DNA of 15,593 nt from Flavisolibacter sp. (GTDB lineage Bacteria; Bacteroidota; Bacteroidia; Chitinophagales; Chitinophagaceae), in contig JAGIAB010000029.1 in NCBI GenBank assembly GCA_017745135.1, positions 1 through 15,593 on the forward strand. Direction: 5' to 3'. The notes beneath the pieces are model-generated. The model did not search any database. It was not told where the DNA came from and worked only from the letters and a program-made list of their open reading frames with translations. The translations under genes were made by a program, and so were the position numbers. Every line of letters begins with the position of its first letter. Position 1 is the first letter of the stretch. This document shows positions 7,266 through 13,477 of this stretch, one piece after another.

Positions 7266-7276
7266 AGTTGCAAACT
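7266..7276 (+). repeat. Right target duplication of IS4 element
   Basis: This is the second AGTTGCAAACT copy. Joined to the sequence before the left copy, it restores the yccF reading ...GTT GCA AAC TAA, so the original stop codon is at 7276-7278. Confidence 0.85.
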
Positions 7277-7443
7277 AAAGACAGCATAGGGAAATTAAGT
7301 AAGTGAGAAAGGCTATCGATATGAAAGCTGCTTGTGCAGACGCAAACAGTTGCAGCAAAAAGAATATTTTATTATCTTCAGTGTTCCTGCCAATTATCTT
7401 AAAAAAGCTGCAACTTCCCAACCCCTTCATTTAAAAATTTTTT

Positions 7444-7998
7444 ATGAACAGGGTACAGCTCTTAAGGGCAATTCAATTTATTGATGACAATATTGAGATG
7501 CCGAAATATGTAGGCGCAATTTTACATGCTGTAAAATCAAAAGAATTTCATACAAAGGAGATTGATGAAATTTTGTTTACCTACAACATTAATGAGTCGT
7601 TTGCAAAAATTGACTTCTTAAATGTCCTGATAGAATACATCAGGATTGTTTTGGAAAACGGTGCTCTTAACGATGAGGCCTTAGAAAACATCCGATTCTT
7701 TAAACTTCTGTTTCGCATTAATCCCGGCGACTTCTATTTGCATAAGAAATTTGAAATAGAGCAGATTATTAAATACCAGTTAGCAAAGTTCTACGATGAT
7801 AATAAAGTATCGCCTGATGAAGCGTTCTTAAAAGTTGAAATTCAAGAGTTGTTTGATTTGAGCTACGATCAGATGAATGAATATGCAAAGGCCGAAGCTT
7901 TACTTCTTCTTCAACAAGGAGTAAATCCTCTGGCTCTTGATGTATTATTAACTCACAATGAATACTGCAGACTGCCGCAGGAAGAATATCTGTACTAA
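7444..7998 (+). CDS. Hypothetical helical protein, 184 aa
   Basis: The 184-residue protein starts at the ATG at 7444. It has no signal peptide or membrane helix. The sequence is acidic and looks wholly alpha-helical (IQFIDDNIEMPKYVGAILHAV, then LENIRFFKLLFRINPGDFYLH, then LFDLSYDQMNEYAKAEALLLL). No catalytic motif is evident. The central stretch, FEIEQIIKYQLAKFYDDNKVSPDEAFLKVEIQ read in two halves, has the rhythm of acidic helical-bundle domains such as TerB-like folds, but I cannot assign it. It stands alone, 165 bp after the displaced yccF stop. Confidence 0.7.
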   Translation: MNRVQLLRAIQFIDDNIEMPKYVGAILHAVKSKEFHTKEIDEILFTYNINESFAKIDFLNVLIEYIRIVLENGALNDEALENIRFFKLLFRINPGDFYLHKKFEIEQIIKYQLAKFYDDNKVSPDEAFLKVEIQELFDLSYDQMNEYAKAEALLLLQQGVNPLALDVLLTHNEYCRLPQEEYLY

Positions 7999-8262
7999 AA
8001 AGACAAGCCTTCATTGAGTCCTTTGCTTTCTTTCAATTCTTTTAAAATAGGTTGATTGTAACTGGTTTTACCACGCTGTGCCGGGTTTGCCATTTTGTAT
8101 TTCGATATCTTCCGGCCCTTCAACGAAAAAGATTCACTACAGCCGGAAATGATAAAAAAGCATTTTACAGCCCTCGTTGGCGTCCGCGGGTGTCTATATA
8201 CCTGTTAGACCAAAATATCTTGTTCGGATTTTTATAGTAGATTTATAGCATAAGAAATAATA
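7999..8262. other. Gene-poor spacer with half REP-like repeat
   Basis: At 8176-8188 the bases GTTGGCGTCCGCG match one arm and loop of the palindromes at 8518 and 10795, then diverge into GGTGTCTATATACCTGTTAGACC. A 61-codon ORF crosses the stretch but starts at a non-ATG and has no coherent features. I read it as repeat-derived rather than coding. Confidence 0.35.
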
Positions 8263-8445
8263 ATGGACTATGTTATTTTAGCTGCTGCACTTTGGGTATT
8301 GTCCTTTTCAATAGGAGCGTTTATTTTATACAAAAAATATGGCTCTTTAAAGAATGCCGCATTCATACGTTCATTCCGAATAGTAGGAGTTATGTCGATC
8401 TTCTTTGTATTAGTGATTATGCTGGTGATAAAGGCACTTATGTAA
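8263..8445 (+). CDS. 60-aa two-helix membrane protein
   Basis: The ORF begins at the ATG at 8263 and encodes two hydrophobic helices: YVILAAALWVLSFSIGAFIL (about 3-22) and VGVMSIFFVLVIMLVIKAL (about 42-59). A basic loop with KKYGSLKNAAFIRSFR between them should lie in the cytoplasm. The leader is AT-rich with no strong ribosome site, as usual in Bacteroidota. Topology and composition look real, but there is no family match to support it and it sits beside degraded sequence. Confidence 0.5.
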   Translation: MDYVILAAALWVLSFSIGAFILYKKYGSLKNAAFIRSFRIVGVMSIFFVLVIMLVIKALM

Positions 8446-8451
8446 CATTTC

Positions 8452-8517
8452 TCACTTCCCCTTCTGGGCTTCTTTCTTCTTTGGTTCAGGCTTAGGATTC
8501 CCTTTTACTGCAGCCTT
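8452..8517 (-). pseudogene. Orphan Lys/Pro-rich C-terminal fragment
   Basis: Read on the minus strand, the 66 bases end in TGA (8452-8454) and encode KAAVKGNPKPEPKKKEAQKGK, a plausible charged C-terminal tail. Reading backward it runs straight into the palindromic repeat at 8518, where coding character is lost. It looks like the last 20 codons of a gene cut by repeat insertion or deletion. Confidence 0.4.
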
Positions 8518-8581
8518 TTGGCGTCCACGCCAACGAGAAAAATCTCCAAAGGTCAAACGTTGGCGCGGACGCCAACATTAG
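8518..8581. repeat. REP-like palindromic repeat, copy 1
   Basis: Two palindromes in opposite orientation: TTGGCG-TCCA-CGCCAA (8518-8533) and GTTGGCG-CGGA-CGCCAAC (8559-8576), separated by 25 bp. The outer bases, CGCCAACGAGAAAAATC at the start and GCCAACATTAG at the end, recur in copy 2 at 10795-10880. This is a REP/BIME-like arrangement. Confidence 0.65.
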
Positions 8582-8587
8582 TATCAG

Positions 8588-8628
8588 CCGCTTGTGGGGA
8601 CACAAGCGGTGGCTGCACACAAGCGGTG
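8588..8628. repeat. CCGCTTGTG/CACAAGCGG hairpin plus extra arm
   Basis: CCGCTTGTG (8588-8596), GGGA and CACAAGCGG (8601-8609) form a 9-bp perfect stem. A further direct copy of CACAAGCGGTG lies at 8618-8628. It directly follows the REP-like repeat and looks like a second, unrelated palindrome family. Confidence 0.55.
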
Positions 8629-8631
8629 CCT

Positions 8632-8763
8632 GTAGAAGATACAGTATACGTGCCCGGTGGTTTGCCGGATGCAGAGGGCAAACGTAATGGCGAATACCTT
8701 GTGTTTGATCCTACAGGCCAACAGGGCAACCTGGTTTTACCAATGCGCAACGATTGGGTATAG
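8632..8763 (+). pseudogene. C-terminal fragment of an unknown protein
   Basis: The last 43 codons of an ORF that formally starts inside the repeats encode VEDTVYVPGGLPDAEGKRNG and EYLVFDPTGQQGNLVLPMRN, then DWV and a stop. Composition is protein-like, with turn-rich beta character, unlike the repeat-derived codons before 8632. It is probably the 3' remnant of a gene truncated by the palindromes; a very short intact gene is less likely because no ATG precedes it in its own sequence. Family unknown. Confidence 0.4.
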
Positions 8764-8903
8764 GAACACCCGTAATTGATATAGTGAGGCAGTGATAAAA
8801 ATAAACAGGCCTATACCTGCACCTTAAAAAACTCCGCAGCAAAAACCTATTCTTTGTTATTGTATGGATATTTGCACCCGGTAGTTTTACAAAAAACAGG
8901 ATC

Positions 8904-9554
8904 ATGATTGATGAACTAACAGGCGCCTGGATGCATGAGGGCAGCAATGAAGAACAGCTTTTGTTATTGATTGATGGTTATTATACACATACTGTCTTTA
9001 GCAAAGCGGGAAAAAAATTCATAGAAACAACAGGCGGGAGCTATCTCCATAGCGATCACCAATTAAACATAACCATCGAATTCGATACGGCGAATAATCA
9101 ACAAACAGGCCAGCAACTTGCTTATACTTTTGTAGTTGCCGGTAATGAACTGGTGATGGATGCCGCCGGCAAAAAAATGACGTACCGGAAAATCGACAAT
9201 GGGTCCGCACCGCTTGCAGGTGTGTGGCATATCACCAGCCAGGTGCGGGAGGGCACACTGGTTCCCATCCATCGTACCGGCACACGAAAAACACTTAAGA
9301 TCCTTTCGGGTACCCGGTTTCAATGGGTGGCCATTGATCCCGGAACAAAAGAATTCTTCGGTACCGGTGGCGGTGTGTACCAATTTGTAAATGGAAAGTA
9401 CGGGGAGAAGATCGAATTTTTTTCGAGAGACAACAACCGTGTTGGCGCATCGCTAAGCTTTGACGGAAAACTGGAGGATGGAGAGTGGCACCATAGCGGC
9501 CTTAGTTCGAAAGGTGAAAGCATTTACGAGATCTGGAGCAGGGTTGGGCACTAA
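8904..9554 (+). CDS. Two-domain lipocalin-like protein
   Basis: The 216-residue protein has two tandem beta-barrel-like units. Each opens with a GxW motif (LTGAWMHEG at 5-13, LAGVWHITSQ at 103-112) and continues with paired GG strands (TGGSYLHSD, then GTGGGVYQFVNGKYG). This is a known style of Bacteroidota secreted lipocalin-like proteins of unknown ligand. The first in-frame ATG is at 8904. The reading frame is open back to 8805, and between about 8826 and 8900 it encodes KKLRSKNLFFVIVWIFAPGS, which looks like a signal peptide, yet it has no ATG, GTG or TTG. The true start may be CTG at 8817, or the start codon may have been lost. It converges on the IS110 transposase. Confidence 0.7.
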   Translation: MIDELTGAWMHEGSNEEQLLLLIDGYYTHTVFSKAGKKFIETTGGSYLHSDHQLNITIEFDTANNQQTGQQLAYTFVVAGNELVMDAAGKKMTYRKIDNGSAPLAGVWHITSQVREGTLVPIHRTGTRKTLKILSGTRFQWVAIDPGTKEFFGTGGGVYQFVNGKYGEKIEFFSRDNNRVGASLSFDGKLEDGEWHHSGLSSKGESIYEIWSRVGH

Positions 9555-9575
9555 AATTTCTACGGCCCTTGATTT

Positions 9576-10586
9576 CTATGACACCACCAAATAATTTTTT
9601 TGGTACACAGTTCCTCTTTCAACGACTGCGAATATTCTTGAAAGTAGTTTGTTTCTAATGGCATTAAGCACACTCATTTTACTTTTCCCTTCTGCTACCT
9701 TTCTTTCATAGTAAGCCTTGATGTCTTCGTCATATTTGATGGCTGTAAGAGAAGCCATGTGAAGGTTGCATTTGATTTTTTTATTGGCCAGGTGGGACAC
9801 TCTTGTTCTTCCCCTTACAGAGGAACCACTTTTGTGTTCAAAAGGGGCTACACCTGCATAACAAGCAAATTTTCTGTGGCAGTGAAAAAGCCGGAACTCG
9901 GAAGTTGCCACAATTAAATTTACTGCGGTTACAAAACCTATTCCCACAACTGAACTGACAAGAGTATAAAGCTGTCTCAGATCATCGTCACTATCAATAA
10001 TATCTTTCATTTGTTTTTCTATTGCATCCAGGTCCTTATCAAGCCCCTTGATTGTTTTGTTCATAGACCTGCTGAGCATTTTTGCCATCACGTCGTTTCC
10101 AACCTTTGAGAGTTCTTCTACAGGTGTAAGCAACTTCTTTTTTGTTTCTACAAGTCTTTCGCGAAGTGAGGCAAGGTGCCTGAGCTTTTCTGTTACCTGT
10201 CGTACTGGCTGCCATAGTCTCACTTTGTCTTGCATTCTAAAAGCATATTGAGCAATCCTGATAGCATCCACTTTATCGTTTTTACCCCTTTGAACTCCAA
10301 GAGATCTTTTAATCTCGATAGGATTTTCAACCCATACATTAGAGTCATGTTTACTGAAAAATTGAAGTAATGCAAAATTGTACATGCCTGTATGCTCCAG
10401 GCAAAACAGCGATTGCTCCAGAGTAAATCCATGGTGCTGTTGCAACCAACCCAGTAGTTGGGCGATGCCCCCATCGTTATTACTCACCTTATGGTGATCA
10501 GCAATGCCAGGACTCTCGCCGTCCAGTAAGCCTGCATCTAAATACTCTTTAGATACATCAATGCCAATAAAAAATCGATACTGCAT
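9576..10586 (-). CDS. IS110-family DEDD transposase
   Basis: This 336-residue recombinase starts at the ATG at 10586; a TTG at 10607 would add seven residues before the conserved core. The N-terminal RuvC-like DEDD domain shows D10 in FFIGIDVSKEYLD, E64 in CLEHTGMY, and D104 and D107 in GKNDKVDAIRIAQ. A helical coiled region spans about 130-205. The C-terminal Tnp domain has VVGIGFVTAVNLIVATSEF (213-231), ACYAGVAPFEHKSGSSVRGR (241-260) and the conserved serine region SGSS (253-256). In IS110 elements this enzyme works with a bridge RNA that picks donor and target. The ORF is intact. Confidence 0.93.
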   Translation of the reverse strand: MQYRFFIGIDVSKEYLDAGLLDGESPGIADHHKVSNNDGGIAQLLGWLQQHHGFTLEQSLFCLEHTGMYNFALLQFFSKHDSNVWVENPIEIKRSLGVQRGKNDKVDAIRIAQYAFRMQDKVRLWQPVRQVTEKLRHLASLRERLVETKKKLLTPVEELSKVGNDVMAKMLSRSMNKTIKGLDKDLDAIEKQMKDIIDSDDDLRQLYTLVSSVVGIGFVTAVNLIVATSEFRLFHCHRKFACYAGVAPFEHKSGSSVRGRTRVSHLANKKIKCNLHMASLTAIKYDEDIKAYYERKVAEGKSKMSVLNAIRNKLLSRIFAVVERGTVYQKNYLVVS

Positions 10587-10739
10587 AATGAAGAAGTTTT
10601 TTATCAATCCTTCTGTAAGCTTCTTTGAAACCTTACTAATAGGCCTTCTGTAGCCTGAATTTCTATATAAAGCATCTTACAAAAAATAAGCAGCAGTCTG
10701 AATCAACGGATAAGCCATAATGCTTAGTTGGCGTCATAG
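10587..10739 (-). ncRNA. Candidate IS110 bridge-RNA leader
   Basis: About 150 non-coding bases lie upstream of the transposase, the place and size of the bridge RNA in the IS110 branch. On the minus strand TAAGC-ATTATG-GCTTA forms a 5-bp stem-loop near the 5' end. Two copies of TACAGAAGG (plus strand CCTTCTGTA at 10609-10617 and 10644-10652) sit 35 bp apart; the second lies in a small AGGC/GCCT stem. Paired similar loops are what a two-loop guide RNA would need. No guide could be matched to flanking bases by eye. Confidence 0.4.
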
Positions 10740-10794
10740 TTCACTACTGCTTACTGATTGATTTGTTGGATAAAATTAAAATGCAAGTCTAAAG

Positions 10795-10880
10795 GTTGGC
10801 GTCCGCGCCAACGAGAAGAATCATCAAGCAATCAACATTGGTGGGATCCCGCCTATGCGGGACAGGCTGCCAACATTAGA
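10795..10880. repeat. REP-like palindromic repeat, copy 2
   Basis: GTTGGCG-TCCG-CGCCAAC (10795-10812) is followed by GAGAAGAATC as in copy 1, and the unit ends in GCCAACATTAG (10870-10880), also as in copy 1. Between lies a different insert with its own hairpin, TCCCGC-CTAT-GCGGGA (10847-10862). The 3' end runs into the chrA remnant. Confidence 0.65.
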
Positions 10881-11266
10881 TGCCATTGCAGTAGGACAGT
10901 TTACAGCAGGCCCCGTTTTTTCATCGGCAACATTTATTGGCTGGCGAATAGGTGGTGCATCGGGGGCGATTGCAGCAACTATAGGTATATTTCTCCCCTC
11001 ATTCTTATTTGTTGCGCTACTCAATCCGCTCATGCCATGATTAAGAAAGTCAAAAATCATAGTGCTTTCTTAAATACAGTGAATATTGTTTCCATCGCAA
11101 TTATCTTATCAGTGATCGTTGAAATTGGGAGATTAACCTTACTCGACTGGAGAAGCATTGCCATTGCTGTCATCAGCTTTATTGTGACTTTCTACTTTAA
11201 GAAATTAATACTGCACTTATTATTTTAGGTGGTGCTCTTTTAGGCTATGCATTGAGTTTTGTGTAA
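10873..11266 (+). pseudogene. chrA: Chromate transporter chrA, 3' remnant
   Basis: About 130 codons remain of a transporter usually near 400 residues. Three frames are needed. The first reads LDAIAVGQFTAGPVFSSATF, then GWRIGGASGAIAATIGIFLP, then ALLNPLMP and TGA (11038-11040). The second reads SAFLNTVNIVSIAIILSVIV. The third, after a shift near 11204, reads NTALIILGGALLGYALSFV and TAA (11264-11266). The GQFTxGPVFxxATFIG motif and the GGALLG ending are characteristic of the CHR transporter C-terminal domain, which exports chromate. With a missing 5' part, a nonsense codon and two frameshifts it is clearly dead. Its 5' border is the REP-like repeat. Confidence 0.88.
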
Positions 11267-11318
11267 GTATTTATCCCTCTTCAGTTCAATTGTTCCATCA
11301 GGGAAACGAAGAAGTTGC

Positions 11319-11338
11319 TTCAGGCAACGCTGCCTGAA
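11319..11338. repeat. Perfect 8-bp hairpin upstream of copper operon
   Basis: TTCAGGCA, ACGC and TGCCTGAA form a perfect stem 132 bp ahead of the first copper gene. No T-run follows, so an intrinsic terminator is unlikely. It may be an operator-like palindrome or a repeat relic; no regulator gene is in the window to match it. The rest of 11267-11415 shows nothing else. Confidence 0.4.
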
Positions 11339-11415
11339 CAGGCGACTTGCCATCATAGCCAAAATTATGTAACTCTTTCCCATAATTGTGTACCGAATGG
11401 GCTGGTTATTGCAAG

Positions 11416-11423
11416 TAGCTTTG
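11416..11423 (+). promoter_or_regulatory. TAnnTTTG -7 box of copper operon
   Basis: TAGCTTTG is an exact match to the Bacteroidota sigma-ABfr -7 consensus TAnnTTTG and lies 27 bp before the ATG at 11451. A TTG at 11386-11388 could be the -33 element, but the gap is several bases longer than usual, so the assignment is moderate. Confidence 0.45.
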
Positions 11424-11450
11424 TCTTGGAAACATCAAAAGCCTAGTACA

Positions 11451-12968
11451 ATGAAAAGAAGATTGAGAATCGTATTAGCCATCCTGGGCATTGGCTTAGC
11501 CTCATCCTTAATGGCGCAGGAACAAAAGGTTATCTACACCTGCCCGATGCATCCTGAAGTGCAAATGGACAAGCCCGGCAGTTGTCCTAAATGCGGAATG
11601 ACACTCGTTAAAAAAACAATCACTATTTCAGCAGGCCACGACCACAGGCAAATGGATAAGGGAATGGATACGACGAAACCAAAAATGCAGATGTCCGATA
11701 CTACGAAGATGGACAATATGGATATGGAAGAGATGAATGAACCCATGAACCACCACATGCCCATGAGCCATGCCTATTCGCTTAACCTGCCAATGGGAAG
11801 AAACGGTTCCGGCACGGGCTGGCTTCCCGATGCTTCGCCCATGTATGGCTACATGTTTCATACACCCAAATGGATGTACATGCTGCACTACAATTTTTTC
11901 CTGCGCTACAACAACCAGGACTTTACGGGCAAAGGTTCGAGAGGCGATAGTAAAATAGATGTACCCAACTTCATTATGCTTATGGCACAACACCAGGTAG
12001 GGAAAAACGGATTGTTTCATTACAACATCATGTCTTCATTCGATGCGGTAACCGGTGGCAATGGTTATCCACTCCTTTTCCAGAGTGGCGAAGCCTACAA
12101 AGGGAAACCCATTGTTGACCGGCAGCACCCCCACGATTTGTTTTCTGAATTATCGGTAAGCTATTCACAAGCCTTATCAAAAAAGGCAGACGTTTTTGTT
12201 TATGTAGCTTATCCGGGAGAACCCGCATTAGGACCTGTTGCTTTTATGCACCGTCCCTCCGCAATGGACAATCCGGATGCTCCTTTATCTCACCATTGGG
12301 TAGATGCCACACACATCACCTTTGGCGTAGCAACGATTGGCGTCCGCTATGGTCAGTTCAAAATCGAAGGTTCTTCCTTCACAGGACGAGAGCCGGATGA
12401 ACACAGGTACAATTTTGATAAGCCACGGTTTGATAGCTGGAGTGGAAGATTATCCTACAATCCTACAGAGAATTGGGCTTTGCAGGTCTCACATGGCTTT
12501 GTCAAAAGCCCTGAACTATTGCATACGGACGAAGACGTAAACCGGACAACAGCATCAGCCATTTACAGCAAGGCCTTTGCATCAAACAGCACCTTTAATG
12601 CAACCGCAGTTTGGGGCATGAACAAAATCAAAGATCATGATGGAGAGAATGCCATTTTAGTAGAAGGTGAATGGAGAAAAAACAAGCTGGCCCTTCATAG
12701 CCGTTACGAGTGGGTGCAGAAAGGCATTGAAGAACTTTCTTTAGATGAAAGTTTTTACGGTCACGATGCAGTATTTCCGGTTAATGCTTTTACCCTTGGT
12801 TTTAACTATGACTTATTAAAGCTCGGTGGTTCCAGGTTGGCAGGTGGCGGACAATGGACACTCTATCATGCCGACGAACGGTTGAATAGTTTGTATGGAA
12901 AAAACCCAATGGCGGTAGAAGTGTATTTGCGTCTTTATCCTTCCATGATGCGAATGAAGATGAAATAA
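11451..12968 (+). CDS. Outer-membrane protein with heavy-metal-binding domain
   Basis: The 505-residue protein starts at the ATG at 11451; an upstream GTG start at 11388 would bury the signal peptide. Residues 1-23 (MKRRLRIVLAILGIGLASSLMAQ) are a signal peptide. Residues 29-53 are a heavy-metal-binding domain: YTCPMHPEVQMDKPGSCPKC then GM, with Cys31, Met33, His34, Cys45 and Cys48 as likely ligands. Residues 60-110 form a Met/His/Asp-rich linker (HDHRQMDKGMD, MNHHMPMSH). The remaining 390 residues are aromatic and beta-alternating (YNFFLRYNNQDF, LQVSHGFVKSP) and end like an outer-membrane barrel. The role is probably copper/silver capture or passage at the outer membrane. It is first in the operon with the DUF305 and CopB genes. 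Confidence 0.85.
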   Translation: MKRRLRIVLAILGIGLASSLMAQEQKVIYTCPMHPEVQMDKPGSCPKCGMTLVKKTITISAGHDHRQMDKGMDTTKPKMQMSDTTKMDNMDMEEMNEPMNHHMPMSHAYSLNLPMGRNGSGTGWLPDASPMYGYMFHTPKWMYMLHYNFFLRYNNQDFTGKGSRGDSKIDVPNFIMLMAQHQVGKNGLFHYNIMSSFDAVTGGNGYPLLFQSGEAYKGKPIVDRQHPHDLFSELSVSYSQALSKKADVFVYVAYPGEPALGPVAFMHRPSAMDNPDAPLSHHWVDATHITFGVATIGVRYGQFKIEGSSFTGREPDEHRYNFDKPRFDSWSGRLSYNPTENWALQVSHGFVKSPELLHTDEDVNRTTASAIYSKAFASNSTFNATAVWGMNKIKDHDGENAILVEGEWRKNKLALHSRYEWVQKGIEELSLDESFYGHDAVFPVNAFTLGFNYDLLKLGGSRLAGGGQWTLYHADERLNSLYGKNPMAVEVYLRLYPSMMRMKMK

Positions 12969-13007
12969 AATACAATCCATGTCTTAACCATACAGTCAAA
13001 TGAAAAA

Positions 13008-13452
13008 ATGACCTACAGAAAGTTTATAGTAATGATGGTTCTTTCATTTCTCATCATGTACACAGTGATGTTTTTAAACATGGGCAGCAGTACGCACTAT
13101 CACACCAGCGCCACACGTATTTACATGGCAATTTTAATGGTTGCTCCAATGGCAGTAGTCATGATGCTGATGATGGGGAAAATGTACCCTGACAAAAAAC
13201 TGAATACTGCCATTATCCTAACCGGCATTGTTGTTTTTATTCTTGCTTTAGCTGGCTTGCGAACACAAATACCTGTCGGCAATGTGCAGTACATGAAAAC
13301 AATGATACCGCACCATTCATCTGCCATCATGGTAAGCAAACATGCCGATATCAAAGACCCGGAAGTAAAAAAAGTTATCCGAACAAATCGTTCAATCACA
13401 GGAGAAGGAAATACATGAAATGGAAGCCATGATTGACCGGTTAAGCAAATAA
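13008..13452 (+). pseudogene. DUF305 membrane protein, frameshifted in A7 tract
   Basis: The N-terminal part has three hydrophobic helices (IVMMVLSFLIMYTVMFLNM; IYMAILMVAPMAVVMMLMMG; TAIILTGIVVFILALAGL), then YMKTMIPHHSSAIMVSKHA, the HHxxAIxM signature of DUF305, whose paired His residues suit metal binding. The frame then ends at 13418 with unrelated residues. In another frame the family tail continues (SEQIVQSQEKEIHEMEAMID, then RLSK and TAA at 13450-13452). Removing one A from the run at 13367-13373 gives EVKKLSEQIV and a normal 147-residue protein. DUF305 proteins accompany copper-efflux genes. A homopolymer error, or phase-variable slippage, is as likely as true inactivation. Confidence 0.8.
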
Positions 13453-13477
13453 TTTGGCGAATTGAAAAAATACAAAC

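Larger units (their letters stand above)
9576..10739 (-). mobile_element. IS110-family element
   Basis: Approximate limits come from an imperfect inverted repeat: CTATGACACCACCAAATAAT from 9576, against the reverse complement CTATGACGCCAACTAAGCAT ending at 10739 (15 of 20 identical). The left copy begins on the transposase stop codon. IS110 elements lack classic terminal repeats and the IS1111 branch has subterminal ones, so the true ends may lie a few bases outside. A non-coding leader of about 150 bp precedes the transposase. Confidence 0.7.

Noticed and set aside
8052..8237. 61-codon plus-strand ORF
   Set aside because: It starts at a non-ATG codon, has no domain character, and half of it is repeat-derived sequence (GTTGGCGTCCGCG).
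10758..11228. 156-codon plus-strand ORF read as one protein
   Set aside because: It crosses the REP-like repeat and runs out of frame through the first half of the chrA remnant; only its second half matches the transporter family.
11386..11388. TTG as the -33 element of the copper-operon promoter
   Set aside because: Its distance to the TAGCTTTG box is several bases longer than typical for Bacteroidota promoters, so it was not listed as a feature of its own.
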